Shown here piece after piece: positions 1 to 5,287 of a DNA stretch of 5,299 bases (within the stretch, counting starts at the first letter, position 1; every line of letters starts with the position of its first letter). Both the position numbers and the translations under genes were made by a program. The notes under the pieces are model-generated. The model had not been told where the DNA came from, did not search any database, and saw only the letters and a list, made by a program, of their open reading frames with translations. The DNA is from Chloroflexi bacterium RBG_19FT_COMBO_48_23 (GTDB lineage Bacteria; Chloroflexota; Dehalococcoidia; GIF9; UBA5620): assembly GCA_001795315.1 (NCBI GenBank), contig MGOH01000021.1:1272-6570 (forward strand), in the 5' to 3' direction.

Positions 1-700
1 TTCTCAGGGCTTTACTGAAACGCCTTCCGTCCTTAAATCCCTCAATATAGGCAGCTATGATTCCAGTCTCAGGATCATCAGTGAGATACTCCAGCAGCTC
101 ATTCTCATTAATATCTGCCGCGTTACCGAAGGAAATCACCTTACTGAAACGAACGCCGCGCTGAGCGGCATACCTGATGAAATAAATGGCGTTGCCGCCG
201 CTCTGGCAAATAAAAGACACCTGCCCCCTTTCTGTGGGATAATCAGGGGCGAAAGATAGGCCGGATTTGGGAGCATATACTCCCATGCAATTAGGACCGA
301 TAAGCCTGATGCCACCCTGCTTGGCAAGAGCACAAACCTCCGCCTCCAGCCTTATGCCTTCCTCTGTGCCATTTTCGCCGAAACCGGAGGTAAAAAACTG
401 CACCGTCTTCACACCCTTGGTAGCACAATCTCTAATCAGCTGCGGCACCGCGGGCGCCGGAATACAGCAGATGACATAGTCAAGCGAATCCGGTATATCC
501 TTAACGCTAGGGTAGAGCTTCCTCCCTCGAAACTCACCGCCTTTCGGATTAATGGCATAAATCGGGCCATTGAATTTACACTCGACCAGGGCTCTCAAAT
601 AAGTCTCCGCCATGGCGTCATAGCCCCTGCTGGGCGAAATCCCGGTTACAGCCACCGATTTGGGATTGAACACAAAATCCAAGTTAGATTTATCTGCCAT
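1..700 (-). CDS. ADP-forming acyl/acetyl-CoA synthetase, N-terminal part (runs off the window)
   Basis: This enzyme family converts acyl-CoA + ADP + phosphate to free acid + CoA + ATP in the cytoplasm, using a phosphohistidine. The reading frame is open from the ATG at 700 to the window edge, giving 233 residues. The N-terminal CoA-binding Rossmann domain (about residues 8-130) opens with FNPKSVAVTG (11-20) and contains YAINPKGGE (48-56). Next comes the family signature IGPNCMGVYAP (134-144). The succinyl-CoA-ligase-like domain starts around residue 155, with CQSGGN (165-170) and FGNAADINENELLEYL (191-206), and YIEGFKDGRRF (218-228) near the edge. The start is supported by GAGG six bases upstream. 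Full-length relatives are either about 450-residue alpha subunits or about 700-residue alpha-beta fusions, and the window cannot show which this is. It is probably the third gene of the CooC operon. Family assignment is strong, but the acyl substrate cannot be read from this part. Confidence 0.9.
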   Translation of the reverse strand, partial: MADKSNLDFVFNPKSVAVTGISPSRGYDAMAETYLRALVECKFNGPIYAINPKGGEFRGRKLYPSVKDIPDSLDYVICCIPAPAVPQLIRDCATKGVKTVQFFTSGFGENGTEEGIRLEAEVCALAKQGGIRLIGPNCMGVYAPKSGLSFAPDYPTERGQVSFICQSGGNAIYFIRYAAQRGVRFSKVISFGNAADINENELLEYLTDDPETGIIAAYIEGFKDGRRFSKALR

Positions 701-717
701 TTACTACCTCATTCAAA

Positions 718-774
718 CTGTCATTACCAGCACAGCGTGGCCATCACCGGAAAAATTGCATACCGAAATGACAG
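718..774. repeat. 8-bp inverted repeat in the 106-bp operon gap
   Basis: CTGTCATT at 718-725 is the exact reverse complement of AATGACAG at 767-774, with 41 bases between them. It lies between the unknown 137-residue gene and the acyl-CoA synthetase gene. In the leftward mRNA it could form a long-looped stem upstream of the synthetase Shine-Dalgarno. There is no U-run, so it is not an intrinsic terminator. An 8-bp match over this distance could be chance. Confidence 0.3.
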
Positions 775-806
775 CTGAAAATGTAAAAATGATAAACGAA
801 AACGCT

Positions 807-1220
807 TTATACCCTGTAGCAAACCTCGGGAAGTTGCTTCCCCGGATTGCTATCCCTTACATATCTAAGCATATGAATTACATAGAGAATGACGAAGCCG
901 GCCAAGTCTTCTCCCTTCATCAGCTTTATCCTGTCACCGGAGAACAGGACCCTCAGATTGCTGGGGAACTCATCATCAGCGCGGTTAAAAATAAAAAAGA
1001 CCTGCACCCCAGGAAAGATCTCTTTGCTTATCGCCCAGTCCTCGCCGATTCCCAGTGATTCCGCCTTGCCACCGATAAACTCGGCTAATTTAGGCACATC
1101 AGCGACATACTCAAGGGCTTCCTTCCTGGTCTTCAGCGCCATGTCAATTTGCCTTGTATGCGGACTTACAGCACCCTCAATTTCCTGCAGGTTAACCAAT
1201 TTCTTATCCTTAAGCCCCAT
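807..1220 (-). CDS. Conserved-looking hypothetical protein, 137 aa
   Basis: I do not recognise this protein. It is real by context: it starts at an ATG with an excellent Shine-Dalgarno (GGGAGGG, six bases upstream), begins 24 bp after the CooC-like gene stops, and runs in the same direction as both neighbours. The product looks soluble, of mixed charge, with no signal peptide and no clear membrane segment. A predicted helical N-terminal half (about residues 30-58) is followed by a likely beta strand, FPGVQVFFIF (69-78), then an acidic turn, ADDEFP, and another strand, LRVLFSG. The hydrophobic stretch FVILYVIHMLRYV (109-121) is more likely a buried amphipathic helix than a membrane anchor. No cysteine cluster or nucleotide-binding motif is visible, and the only cysteine is near the C-terminus (CYRV). 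Its position between a metal-cluster maturation ATPase and an acyl-CoA synthetase suggests an accessory role for one of them, which is inference only. Confidence 0.8.
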   Translation of the reverse strand: MGLKDKKLVNLQEIEGAVSPHTRQIDMALKTRKEALEYVADVPKLAEFIGGKAESLGIGEDWAISKEIFPGVQVFFIFNRADDEFPSNLRVLFSGDRIKLMKGEDLAGFVILYVIHMLRYVRDSNPGKQLPEVCYRV

Positions 1221-1244
1221 TTGATACCCTCCCGCGCAAGCGAT

Positions 1245-2000
1245 TCATAGTGCAAGCTTAGAGACTATTTCCTTTACTGCCTGCCTGAGCGGTGAATTTT
1301 CAGGAAGTTCGATTATCGGCTTGCCCTTTATATCCAAATCGGTAAGATTCTGGTCCTCGGGTATAGTAGTCACAAGGTCAAGGCCAAAATCGCTGACCGC
1401 CTTCCCTATCTCTTGCGGCAGACCATTCTTAACCCGGTTTACTGCTAAAGATACCTTCCCCACCTTAGTTCTCATTTCCTTAATTAAATCTTTCATCCTA
1501 GCCGCCGTGGTGATACCCCGCATGGTTACGTCGGAGACAATAAGCAGGAAGTCCACATCCCGTGTTGTCTGGCGGCTTATATGCTCCATGCCCGCCTCTG
1601 AATCGATAACCGTATAATCGTAGTTCTTAGCCAGTCGGTCTATGGAAAGGCGCAGCATGTGATTTGCGGCACAATAGCATCCCGGGCCTTCAGGCCGCCC
1701 CATAGCCAGCAGGTCAATCTTCGCCGACTCCACCAGGGATTCCCTTATTTTCATATCAATAACATCCTGCTTGGAAACAGTGGGCGAAAGGCGCCCCTTC
1801 TGTATATCGTCAGTTACATCCTCTCGAGCCCGGCCTACAGTTCCCCCCAGAGGCATACCTAAAGCCATATTGAGGTTGGTGGCAGGATCGGCATCTATGG
1901 CCAGAACCACTCCTTTTTTAGACAACAAATCTATGAGCAGTGCAGCTATAGCCGTCTTGCCCACACCACCTTTACCAGCTACGACAATCATTTTCCCCAT
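1245..2000 (-). CDS. CooC-like P-loop ATPase (CO dehydrogenase nickel-insertion/maturation factor)
   Basis: CooC-type ATPases of the MinD/ParA (SIMIBI) class bind ATP and nickel as dimers and help insert nickel into carbon monoxide dehydrogenase or the CODH/acetyl-CoA synthase complex. This 251-residue protein has the usual family length. It shows a deviant Walker A, GKGGVGKT (9-16), with the signature lysine at 10. It also has the switch region IDADPATN (35-42), the CooC metal-binding CxC (C108 and C110 in GPGCYCAAN), and the Walker B-like VIDSEAGMEHISR (131-143). AVNRV (186-190) fits the base-recognition NR motif. I chose the ATG at 2000 because GGAGG lies six bases upstream. A GTG seven codons further out would place that ribosome site inside the gene. 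It is the first gene of the leftward operon. The CxC makes CooC more likely than a plain MinD or NifH relative, but the CODH target is not in the window. Confidence 0.9.
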   Translation of the reverse strand: MGKMIVVAGKGGVGKTAIAALLIDLLSKKGVVLAIDADPATNLNMALGMPLGGTVGRAREDVTDDIQKGRLSPTVSKQDVIDMKIRESLVESAKIDLLAMGRPEGPGCYCAANHMLRLSIDRLAKNYDYTVIDSEAGMEHISRQTTRDVDFLLIVSDVTMRGITTAARMKDLIKEMRTKVGKVSLAVNRVKNGLPQEIGKAVSDFGLDLVTTIPEDQNLTDLDIKGKPIIELPENSPLRQAVKEIVSKLAL

Positions 2001-2081
2001 TTCAATCCTCCAAACTAGCACTCTAACAACTGGGCCTCAATCGTGCAACCAGTGCATTGCCGCCAGTTTCTGCGACACATT
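2001..2081 (-). other. Leader of the CooC operon
   Basis: About 75 bases separate the inferred leftward transcription start (near 2075) from the CooC ATG. The Shine-Dalgarno GGAGG (2011-2007) is the only clear signal. A weak AACTGG/CCAGTT pair (2063-2068 with 2028-2033) and a GCAA/TTGC pair inside it could form a loose stem. Neither is convincing, and I call no regulatory element here. Confidence 0.3.
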
Positions 2082-2110
2082 ATTATACCTTGAAATGAAC
2101 TACGTAGCCA
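2082..2110 (-). promoter_or_regulatory. Candidate sigma-70-type promoter for the CooC operon
   Basis: On the minus strand a perfect -10 box TATAAT occupies 2087-2082. Seventeen bases upstream is a poor -35 match, TGGCTA (2110-2105, three of six). It points at the CooC gene with a leader of about 75 bases. The -10 box is strong, but the weak -35 suggests low basal expression or an activator. Confidence 0.5.
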
Positions 2111-2154
2111 TTTTAGCCCTGGCAGTCCCTATCCGTGTGTAGTTTCGCCCTCTC

Positions 2155-2183
2155 TTGCAAAGGGCTACCCTTTAATGTATAAT
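2155..2183 (+). promoter_or_regulatory. Sigma-70-type promoter for the zinc-ribbon/RRM genes
   Basis: TTGCAA (2155-2160, four of six to TTGACA) and a perfect TATAAT (2178-2183) are separated by exactly 17 bases. Transcription would start near 2190, giving a leader of about 108 bases before the ATG at 2298. It is divergent from the CooC promoter, with about 45 bases between the two -35 boxes. Confidence 0.65.
2159..2173. promoter_or_regulatory. Candidate operator: palindrome AAAGGG-CTA-CCCTTT inside the promoter spacer
   Basis: Perfect 6-bp arms around a 3-bp centre sit between the -35 and -10 boxes of the rightward promoter, overlapping the last two bases of the -35. A regulator bound here would cover RNA polymerase contacts. 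No regulator gene is nearby, so the operator role is inferred from symmetry and position only. Confidence 0.4.
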
Positions 2184-2235
2184 ACTCCTTTAGTGGTCTC
2201 AGTTTAGGTTATCACAAACTTAGTTAGATTGTTTA

Positions 2236-2300
2236 CATCCACCCAAGTATTGGATGACCACAACTCGAGCCAACTATTTAAGAGAGGAGGTCATCCGATG
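2236..2300 (+). promoter_or_regulatory. Leader RNA element that can cover the zinc-ribbon start codon
   Basis: Bases 2248-2259 can pair with 2289-2300 as a continuous 12-bp helix, with ten Watson-Crick and two G-U pairs. Its core is GGATGACC (2252-2259) against GGTCATCC (2289-2296). The helix takes in the last GG of the Shine-Dalgarno GGAGG (2286-2290) and the whole ATG (2298-2300), with a 29-base loop. A smaller hairpin, CATCCA (2236-2241) with TGGATG (2251-2256), uses part of the same strand, so the two folds exclude each other. This arrangement would suit a translational on/off switch or an RNA thermometer. It is read by eye, without energy calculation or homologues. Confidence 0.4.
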
Positions 2301-2600
2301 AGTTTTGAGGATAAGTCAATCCAGTGTTCCGATTGCGGAACTACCTTCACCTTCAGTGCTGAAGAACAAGAGCTCTTCGCGTCCAGAGGCTATACCAACG
2401 AGCCCAAGCGCTGCCAACCCTGCCGACAGGCAAGGAAGTCAGAGCGTTACGGAAGCAGCAATGGCTTCAGGTCGCAACGGCAAATGTTCCCCACAACTTG
2501 CGCACAATGTGGCAAAGACACCGAAGTGCCGTTCGAACCGCGCGAAGGCAGACCAGTATATTGTAGCGATTGCTACAATAAGGTCAAACTAAGCAGATAA
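2298..2600 (+). CDS. Double zinc-ribbon protein, 100 aa
   Basis: This is a small, probably cytoplasmic protein predicted to bind two zinc ions and likely nucleic acid. Its role is not established. Two four-cysteine ribbons are plain: C10-x2-C13 with C39-x2-C42, and C68-x2-C71 with C89-x2-C92. A basic, glutamine/serine-rich linker (about 43-63) joins them. The first ribbon has the form IQCSDCGTTFTF and resembles the 'probable zinc-ribbon' proteins common in Chloroflexota. The second, TTCAQCGKDTEVPFEP with GRPVYCSDCY, is the CxxC-x17-CxxC type seen in small RNA-polymerase-like zinc proteins. I chose the ATG at 2298 because GGAGG lies seven bases upstream and family members begin MSF(E/Q)DK. A TTG at 2229 in the same frame has no ribosome site. 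The gene is followed after 87 bp by an RRM gene and is probably transcribed with it. The leader may control its translation. Confidence 0.88.
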   Translation: MSFEDKSIQCSDCGTTFTFSAEEQELFASRGYTNEPKRCQPCRQARKSERYGSSNGFRSQRQMFPTTCAQCGKDTEVPFEPREGRPVYCSDCYNKVKLSR

Positions 2601-2617
2601 CGCTAGTCTGTCCTTAA

Positions 2618-2657
2618 GAACATACATAGGCCGGGTATTCCCAGCCTATGTATGTTC
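2618..2657 (+). repeat. Perfect 14-bp stem hairpin between the zinc-ribbon and RRM genes
   Basis: GAACATACATAGGC (2618-2631) is the exact reverse complement of GCCTATGTATGTTC (2644-2657). The 12-base loop can add three further pairs (GGG/CCC) after a C-A mismatch, leaving a TATT tetraloop. It starts 18 bases after the zinc-ribbon stop and ends 19 bases before the RRM Shine-Dalgarno. The right arm is followed by CCATTATACATC with no T-run, so a standard intrinsic terminator is unlikely. It could be an mRNA processing or stability element, a target of the RRM protein, or a DNA operator. Confidence 0.65.
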
Positions 2658-2676
2658 CCATTATACATCAACGAAA

Positions 2677-2690
2677 GGAGGTACCAATTG
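2677..2690 (+). promoter_or_regulatory. Shine-Dalgarno that sets a TTG start for the RRM gene
   Basis: AAAGGAGGT (GGAGG core at 2677-2681) lies six bases upstream of TTG at 2688-2690. No ATG lies at that spacing. The nearest in-frame ATG (2652) is inside the hairpin arm, without a ribosome site, and would add 12 residues before the RRM. RRM proteins of this type start directly at M-N/K-I/L-Y-V-G-N-L, which fits the TTG. Confidence 0.8.
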
Positions 2691-3050
2691 AATATCTATG
2701 TGGGTAACTTAGCATATGAGGTGACGGAAGAGGAATTGCGGGAAGAATTCACCGCTTTTGGAGAAGTATCATCTGTAAGCGTCATAAAGGACAAGTATAG
2801 CGGGCAATCCAAGGGATTCGCTTTTGTTGAAATGCCGACTTTGTCTCAAGGCCAGGCGGCAATTACCGGTCTGAATGGCAAAATGCTACAAAACCGGGCA
2901 ATATCTGTTAGTGGTGCTCGTCCTCGCTCTGATAGCAGAGGAGGTGGTTCCTACAGTGGTGGCGGCGGCGGTAGGGGCGGGTCCTACGGTGGTGGCGGTG
3001 GGGGTAGGTCTGGCGGCAGAGGAGGCGGAGGAGGCGGGAGAAGATATTAA
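2688..3050 (+). CDS. RRM-type RNA-binding protein with glycine/arginine-rich tail, 120 aa
   Basis: This is a single RNA recognition motif protein of the bacterial Rbp type, which binds single-stranded RNA. Cyanobacterial relatives are often induced by cold. RNP2 is IYVGNL (3-8) and RNP1 is KGFAFVEM (42-49), with aromatic residues at Y4, F44 and F46, the usual RNA-stacking positions. The RRM covers about residues 1-77. From residue 84 to the end is a low-complexity tail of glycine runs broken by R, S and Y, with RGG-like units and the end GGRRY, as in eukaryotic glycine-rich RNA-binding proteins. The start is TTG with a very strong ribosome site. The 14-bp hairpin lies just upstream in the leader. 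It is probably co-transcribed with the zinc-ribbon gene from the promoter at 2155-2183, as no separate promoter is obvious in the gap. The targets are unknown. Confidence 0.93.
   Translation: MNIYVGNLAYEVTEEELREEFTAFGEVSSVSVIKDKYSGQSKGFAFVEMPTLSQGQAAITGLNGKMLQNRAISVSGARPRSDSRGGGSYSGGGGGRGGSYGGGGGGRSGGRGGGGGGRRY
2940..3038 (+). repeat. GGN-rich low-complexity coding repeat (glycine tail)
   Basis: Glycine codons (GGT, GGC, GGA, GGG mixed) make up most of this stretch, in two imperfect SY(S)GGGGG(G)R blocks followed by a longer RGG block. Synonymous codon mixing suggests the protein sequence is maintained, rather than a very recent slippage product. Length variation between strains would be expected here. 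Confidence 0.75.
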
Positions 3051-3095
3051 ATAGCCTGTTCATCTAAGAAAAGCAATAACGAGATATCTAGCAAT

Positions 3096-3872
3096 ATGCA
3101 GAGTAAAAGGATAAAACTTGGCAGCCTCAACATTCGCTATTTTTCCGGTGGGCAAGGCGATCCGCTGGTCATAATTCATGGGGGTGGAGATGGTGCCAGG
3201 GCCTGGCTAAAAAGCGCAGAAGAGCTCTCTAATCATTACAGCGTATATATCCCCGACCTCCCCGGCTTCGGCCACAGCCAGTCGGCTAACGATAAGTTTC
3301 ATCTACAAGAATATGTGGCCTTCATAGAAGACTTATCGCAGGCACTGGGTATTGAGCGTTTCCATTTAATAGGACATTCGATTGGCGGCGGCATTGCCCT
3401 GCATTACGCGCTACAATTCCCTCAGAAAGTAAAAGGGCTGGTGCTGGTAAGCAGCTGGTGCCTGGGAATTGAAGCTGCGCTGTGGGTCAGGCTCCTGTCT
3501 CATCCGGCTTTTTGCCGGTCTCTCGGGGAGGCTGGCATTGCTGTTTTAAAGGGTGTTAAATGGCTGGCTCGCCTATTCTATGCTCCTTTTAGATTTTCCA
3601 ACCCTATTACCAGGGTCAAGATGGACTTAGGGAAGACCATGACAACATTGAGGGGGCAGACTACAGTATTGCAGGACCGGCTGTGTGAGCTGACTATGCC
3701 TACGTTGTTGGTCTGGGGTTCCGGGGACCGTATTGTACCTGCGGCTCATGCCTACATTGCCGCAGAGCTGATTCCCGATTGCCAGCTACATATCTTCGAA
3801 GGCTGCGGGCATAGCGCCTACAAACAAAAAGCCGGGGAATTTTCTCAGCTCCTGGCAAATTTCCTGGACTAA
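3096..3872 (+). CDS. Alpha/beta hydrolase, 258 aa
   Basis: This is a cytoplasmic alpha/beta-hydrolase fold enzyme of the esterase/lipase/C-C hydrolase type. The fold elements appear in order: the oxyanion loop HGGGDGARAW (28-37); PDLPGFGHS (53-61) after strand 4; the nucleophile elbow GHSIGG (93-98) with Ser95; the acid in WGSGDRIVP (207-215), Asp211; and the catalytic histidine in GCGHSAY (236-242), His239. A helical cap lies between about residues 125 and 190. The triad and full length suggest an active enzyme, but the substrate cannot be deduced. The ATG at 3096 has only a weak upstream purine stretch (GAGAT) and no alternative start nearby, since the next methionine is residue 176. Translation may be inefficient or coupled. 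It lies 45 bp after the RRM gene in the same direction, so read-through transcription is possible, but there is no functional link that I can see. Confidence 0.92.
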   Translation: MQSKRIKLGSLNIRYFSGGQGDPLVIIHGGGDGARAWLKSAEELSNHYSVYIPDLPGFGHSQSANDKFHLQEYVAFIEDLSQALGIERFHLIGHSIGGGIALHYALQFPQKVKGLVLVSSWCLGIEAALWVRLLSHPAFCRSLGEAGIAVLKGVKWLARLFYAPFRFSNPITRVKMDLGKTMTTLRGQTTVLQDRLCELTMPTLLVWGSGDRIVPAAHAYIAAELIPDCQLHIFEGCGHSAYKQKAGEFSQLLANFLD

Positions 3873-3976
3873 AAGCAGTCAATTTCAACAAACGACCTTA
3901 TCCCATACACCAAAACCTCATCAATTAATCCCGCCTTAGAGATCTAGAAATAGCCTTTCACGTCTGCCCATTGCCC

Positions 3977-4005
3977 TTTTCAAGTGACTTTTCAAGTTGT
4001 ATACT
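3977..4005 (+). promoter_or_regulatory. Candidate promoter for the MFS gene, built over a direct repeat
   Basis: TTTTCA (3977-3982, four of six to TTGACA) and TATACT (4000-4005, five of six to TATAAT) are 17 bases apart, giving a leader of about 60 bases. TTTTCAAGT occurs at 3977-3985 and again at 3989-3997, so the -35 lies in the first copy and the second fills the spacer. The rest of the 200-bp gap from 3873 holds no gene or terminator that I can see. Confidence 0.5.
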
Positions 4006-4072
4006 ACACCCGTTAAGCACCACAAACCTTGCCGCAAGCTGCAAATAATTAAACATGGAGAGGGGGCAAGCA

Positions 4073-5287
4073 ATGGGCGAATATAAAATCTACAAATACA
4101 GATGGGGCATTCTGGCTATCTATATGTATCTATCGGCACTTACCCAGCTGTACTGGCTGAACTTCGCCGCCATCGACACTTTTCTTGAAGAACGTTTCAG
4201 CATACCAGCAAGCAGCGTCATGTGGTTCACGCTGGTTTTCCCTCTGGTGCAGGTTTTGCTAACCATGCCTGCTGGCATGATAATCGATAAGAAGGGCTTT
4301 AAATACGGCGTGGGCATAGGCGTCCTTTTTACCGGCATGTTCGCCACGCTCCGCCTGGTAAGTCCCGACTCATTTACCATACTCCTGATATCCCAGATAG
4401 GAATTGCCATAGGACAGCCTTTTATACTGAACGGTATTACCAAGCTTGCCATAACATGGTTTCCACAGAAAGAAGAGGCAACCGCAGTGGGGCTGGGCTC
4501 CATGGCACTTTTCATCGGCATGATGATAGGTTTAGGTGCCACGCCAGCGCTGGTGCAATCCCTGGGCTATGAAACAATGCTCATAATCTACGGCGCCATG
4601 GGCATTTTGGGTATCTTATTATTCTTCTCGCTGGTAAAGACCAATCCGGCAACACCTCCGAGAGAAATAGAAGTACACCAGGAAATCACCGGCTGGCAGG
4701 GCATCAAGCATATTCTAAAGATGAGGGACTTTGTGATTCTCGGATTTATAGCAATGATAGGTATAGGAGTTTTCAACGGGCTGGCTACCTGGCTGGAAAA
4801 AATGCTGAACGAACTGCATCAGATTGCCATGACCGATGCCGGCACCATCTCCGCGGTATTAATTCTCAGCGGCATGATCGGGTGCATTATCATTCCCATG
4901 GTTTCAGACAAAATAAGGAGGCGGAAGCCATTTCTAATACTGGCATCTGTGATAGGAACTGCCTCCATCGTTGCCCTGATGCTCTCCAAGGGTTATGCGC
5001 TTAATATGGTCAACGGCATAGTCCTTGGCTTCTTCATGATTTCCGCGTTGCCCATAATGCTGACCATGTCGGCTGAGATCACGGGCGCCAGGTTCGCCGG
5101 TATTTCCGTGGGCTATTTGCAGCTCCTGGGAAACGCCGCTGCCGTACTTATAGTTCCAATAATGGAATTCATGCGCGGGTCTACGGGGCAGTGGATTTTG
5201 CCACTGGCATTTATAGGAGGACTACTGGGCATAAACTTCATACTGTCAATAATTATAAGAGAGCCGGCAAAAAGCCAGACGAGCTAA
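4073..5287 (+). CDS. Major facilitator superfamily transporter, 404 aa, FLVCR-like
   Basis: This is an integral inner-membrane secondary transporter. Twelve hydrophobic segments can be placed at about residues 11-33, 48-70, 79-95, 102-124, 138-160, 168-188, 218-241, 257-279, 287-305, 309-331, 343-365 and 375-395. The longer polar loop at 190-217 divides the two halves. MFS motif A is clear between helices 2 and 3, GMIIDKKGFK (68-77), and a degenerate copy, SDKIRRRK, follows helix 8 (278-285). The start YRW with a QLYWLNFAAI helix 1 resembles FLVCR-related and other bacterial MFS proteins, so a small organic solute is likely, but the substrate cannot be named. I prefer the ATG at 4073, six bases after GGAGAGGGGG. 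An ATG at 4055 in the same frame would place that ribosome site inside the gene. The gene is complete, with its stop 12 bases before the window end. It has its own candidate promoter. Confidence 0.9.
   Translation: MGEYKIYKYRWGILAIYMYLSALTQLYWLNFAAIDTFLEERFSIPASSVMWFTLVFPLVQVLLTMPAGMIIDKKGFKYGVGIGVLFTGMFATLRLVSPDSFTILLISQIGIAIGQPFILNGITKLAITWFPQKEEATAVGLGSMALFIGMMIGLGATPALVQSLGYETMLIIYGAMGILGILLFFSLVKTNPATPPREIEVHQEITGWQGIKHILKMRDFVILGFIAMIGIGVFNGLATWLEKMLNELHQIAMTDAGTISAVLILSGMIGCIIIPMVSDKIRRRKPFLILASVIGTASIVALMLSKGYALNMVNGIVLGFFMISALPIMLTMSAEITGARFAGISVGYLQLLGNAAAVLIVPIMEFMRGSTGQWILPLAFIGGLLGINFILSIIIREPAKSQTS

Noticed and set aside
660..1058. Plus-strand open frame opposite the leftward genes
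   Set aside because: It spans the gap and overlaps two better-supported minus-strand genes. It has no ribosome site and no recognisable motif, and its composition is that of an antisense shadow.
2001..2021. Longer CooC start at GTG 2021
   Set aside because: It would put the GGAGG ribosome site inside the coding sequence. The ATG at 2000 has perfect spacing and starts just before the conserved P-loop strand.
1771..2142. Plus-strand open frame antisense to the CooC N-terminus and promoter region
   Set aside because: It is rich in serine, proline and threonine as expected opposite a coding strand, has no ribosome site, and lies opposite the highly characteristic Walker A region.
2229..2297. 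Zinc-ribbon protein extended to TTG 2229
   Set aside because: There is no Shine-Dalgarno upstream, and the extension covers the structured leader. The ATG at 2298 has GGAGG at seven bases.
2618..2657. Rho-independent terminator after the zinc-ribbon gene
   Set aside because: The stem is perfect, but no T-run follows on either strand, so standard intrinsic termination is not supported.
4055..4072. MFS start at ATG 4055
   Set aside because: The purine-rich ribosome site at 4057-4066 would fall inside the gene. The ATG at 4073 has correct spacing and still leaves a complete helix 1.
4120..4542. Minus-strand open frame opposite the MFS gene
   Set aside because: It is a shadow of the transporter: rich in M, P and S with no ribosome site or motif, while the opposite strand has clear membrane helices and motif A.
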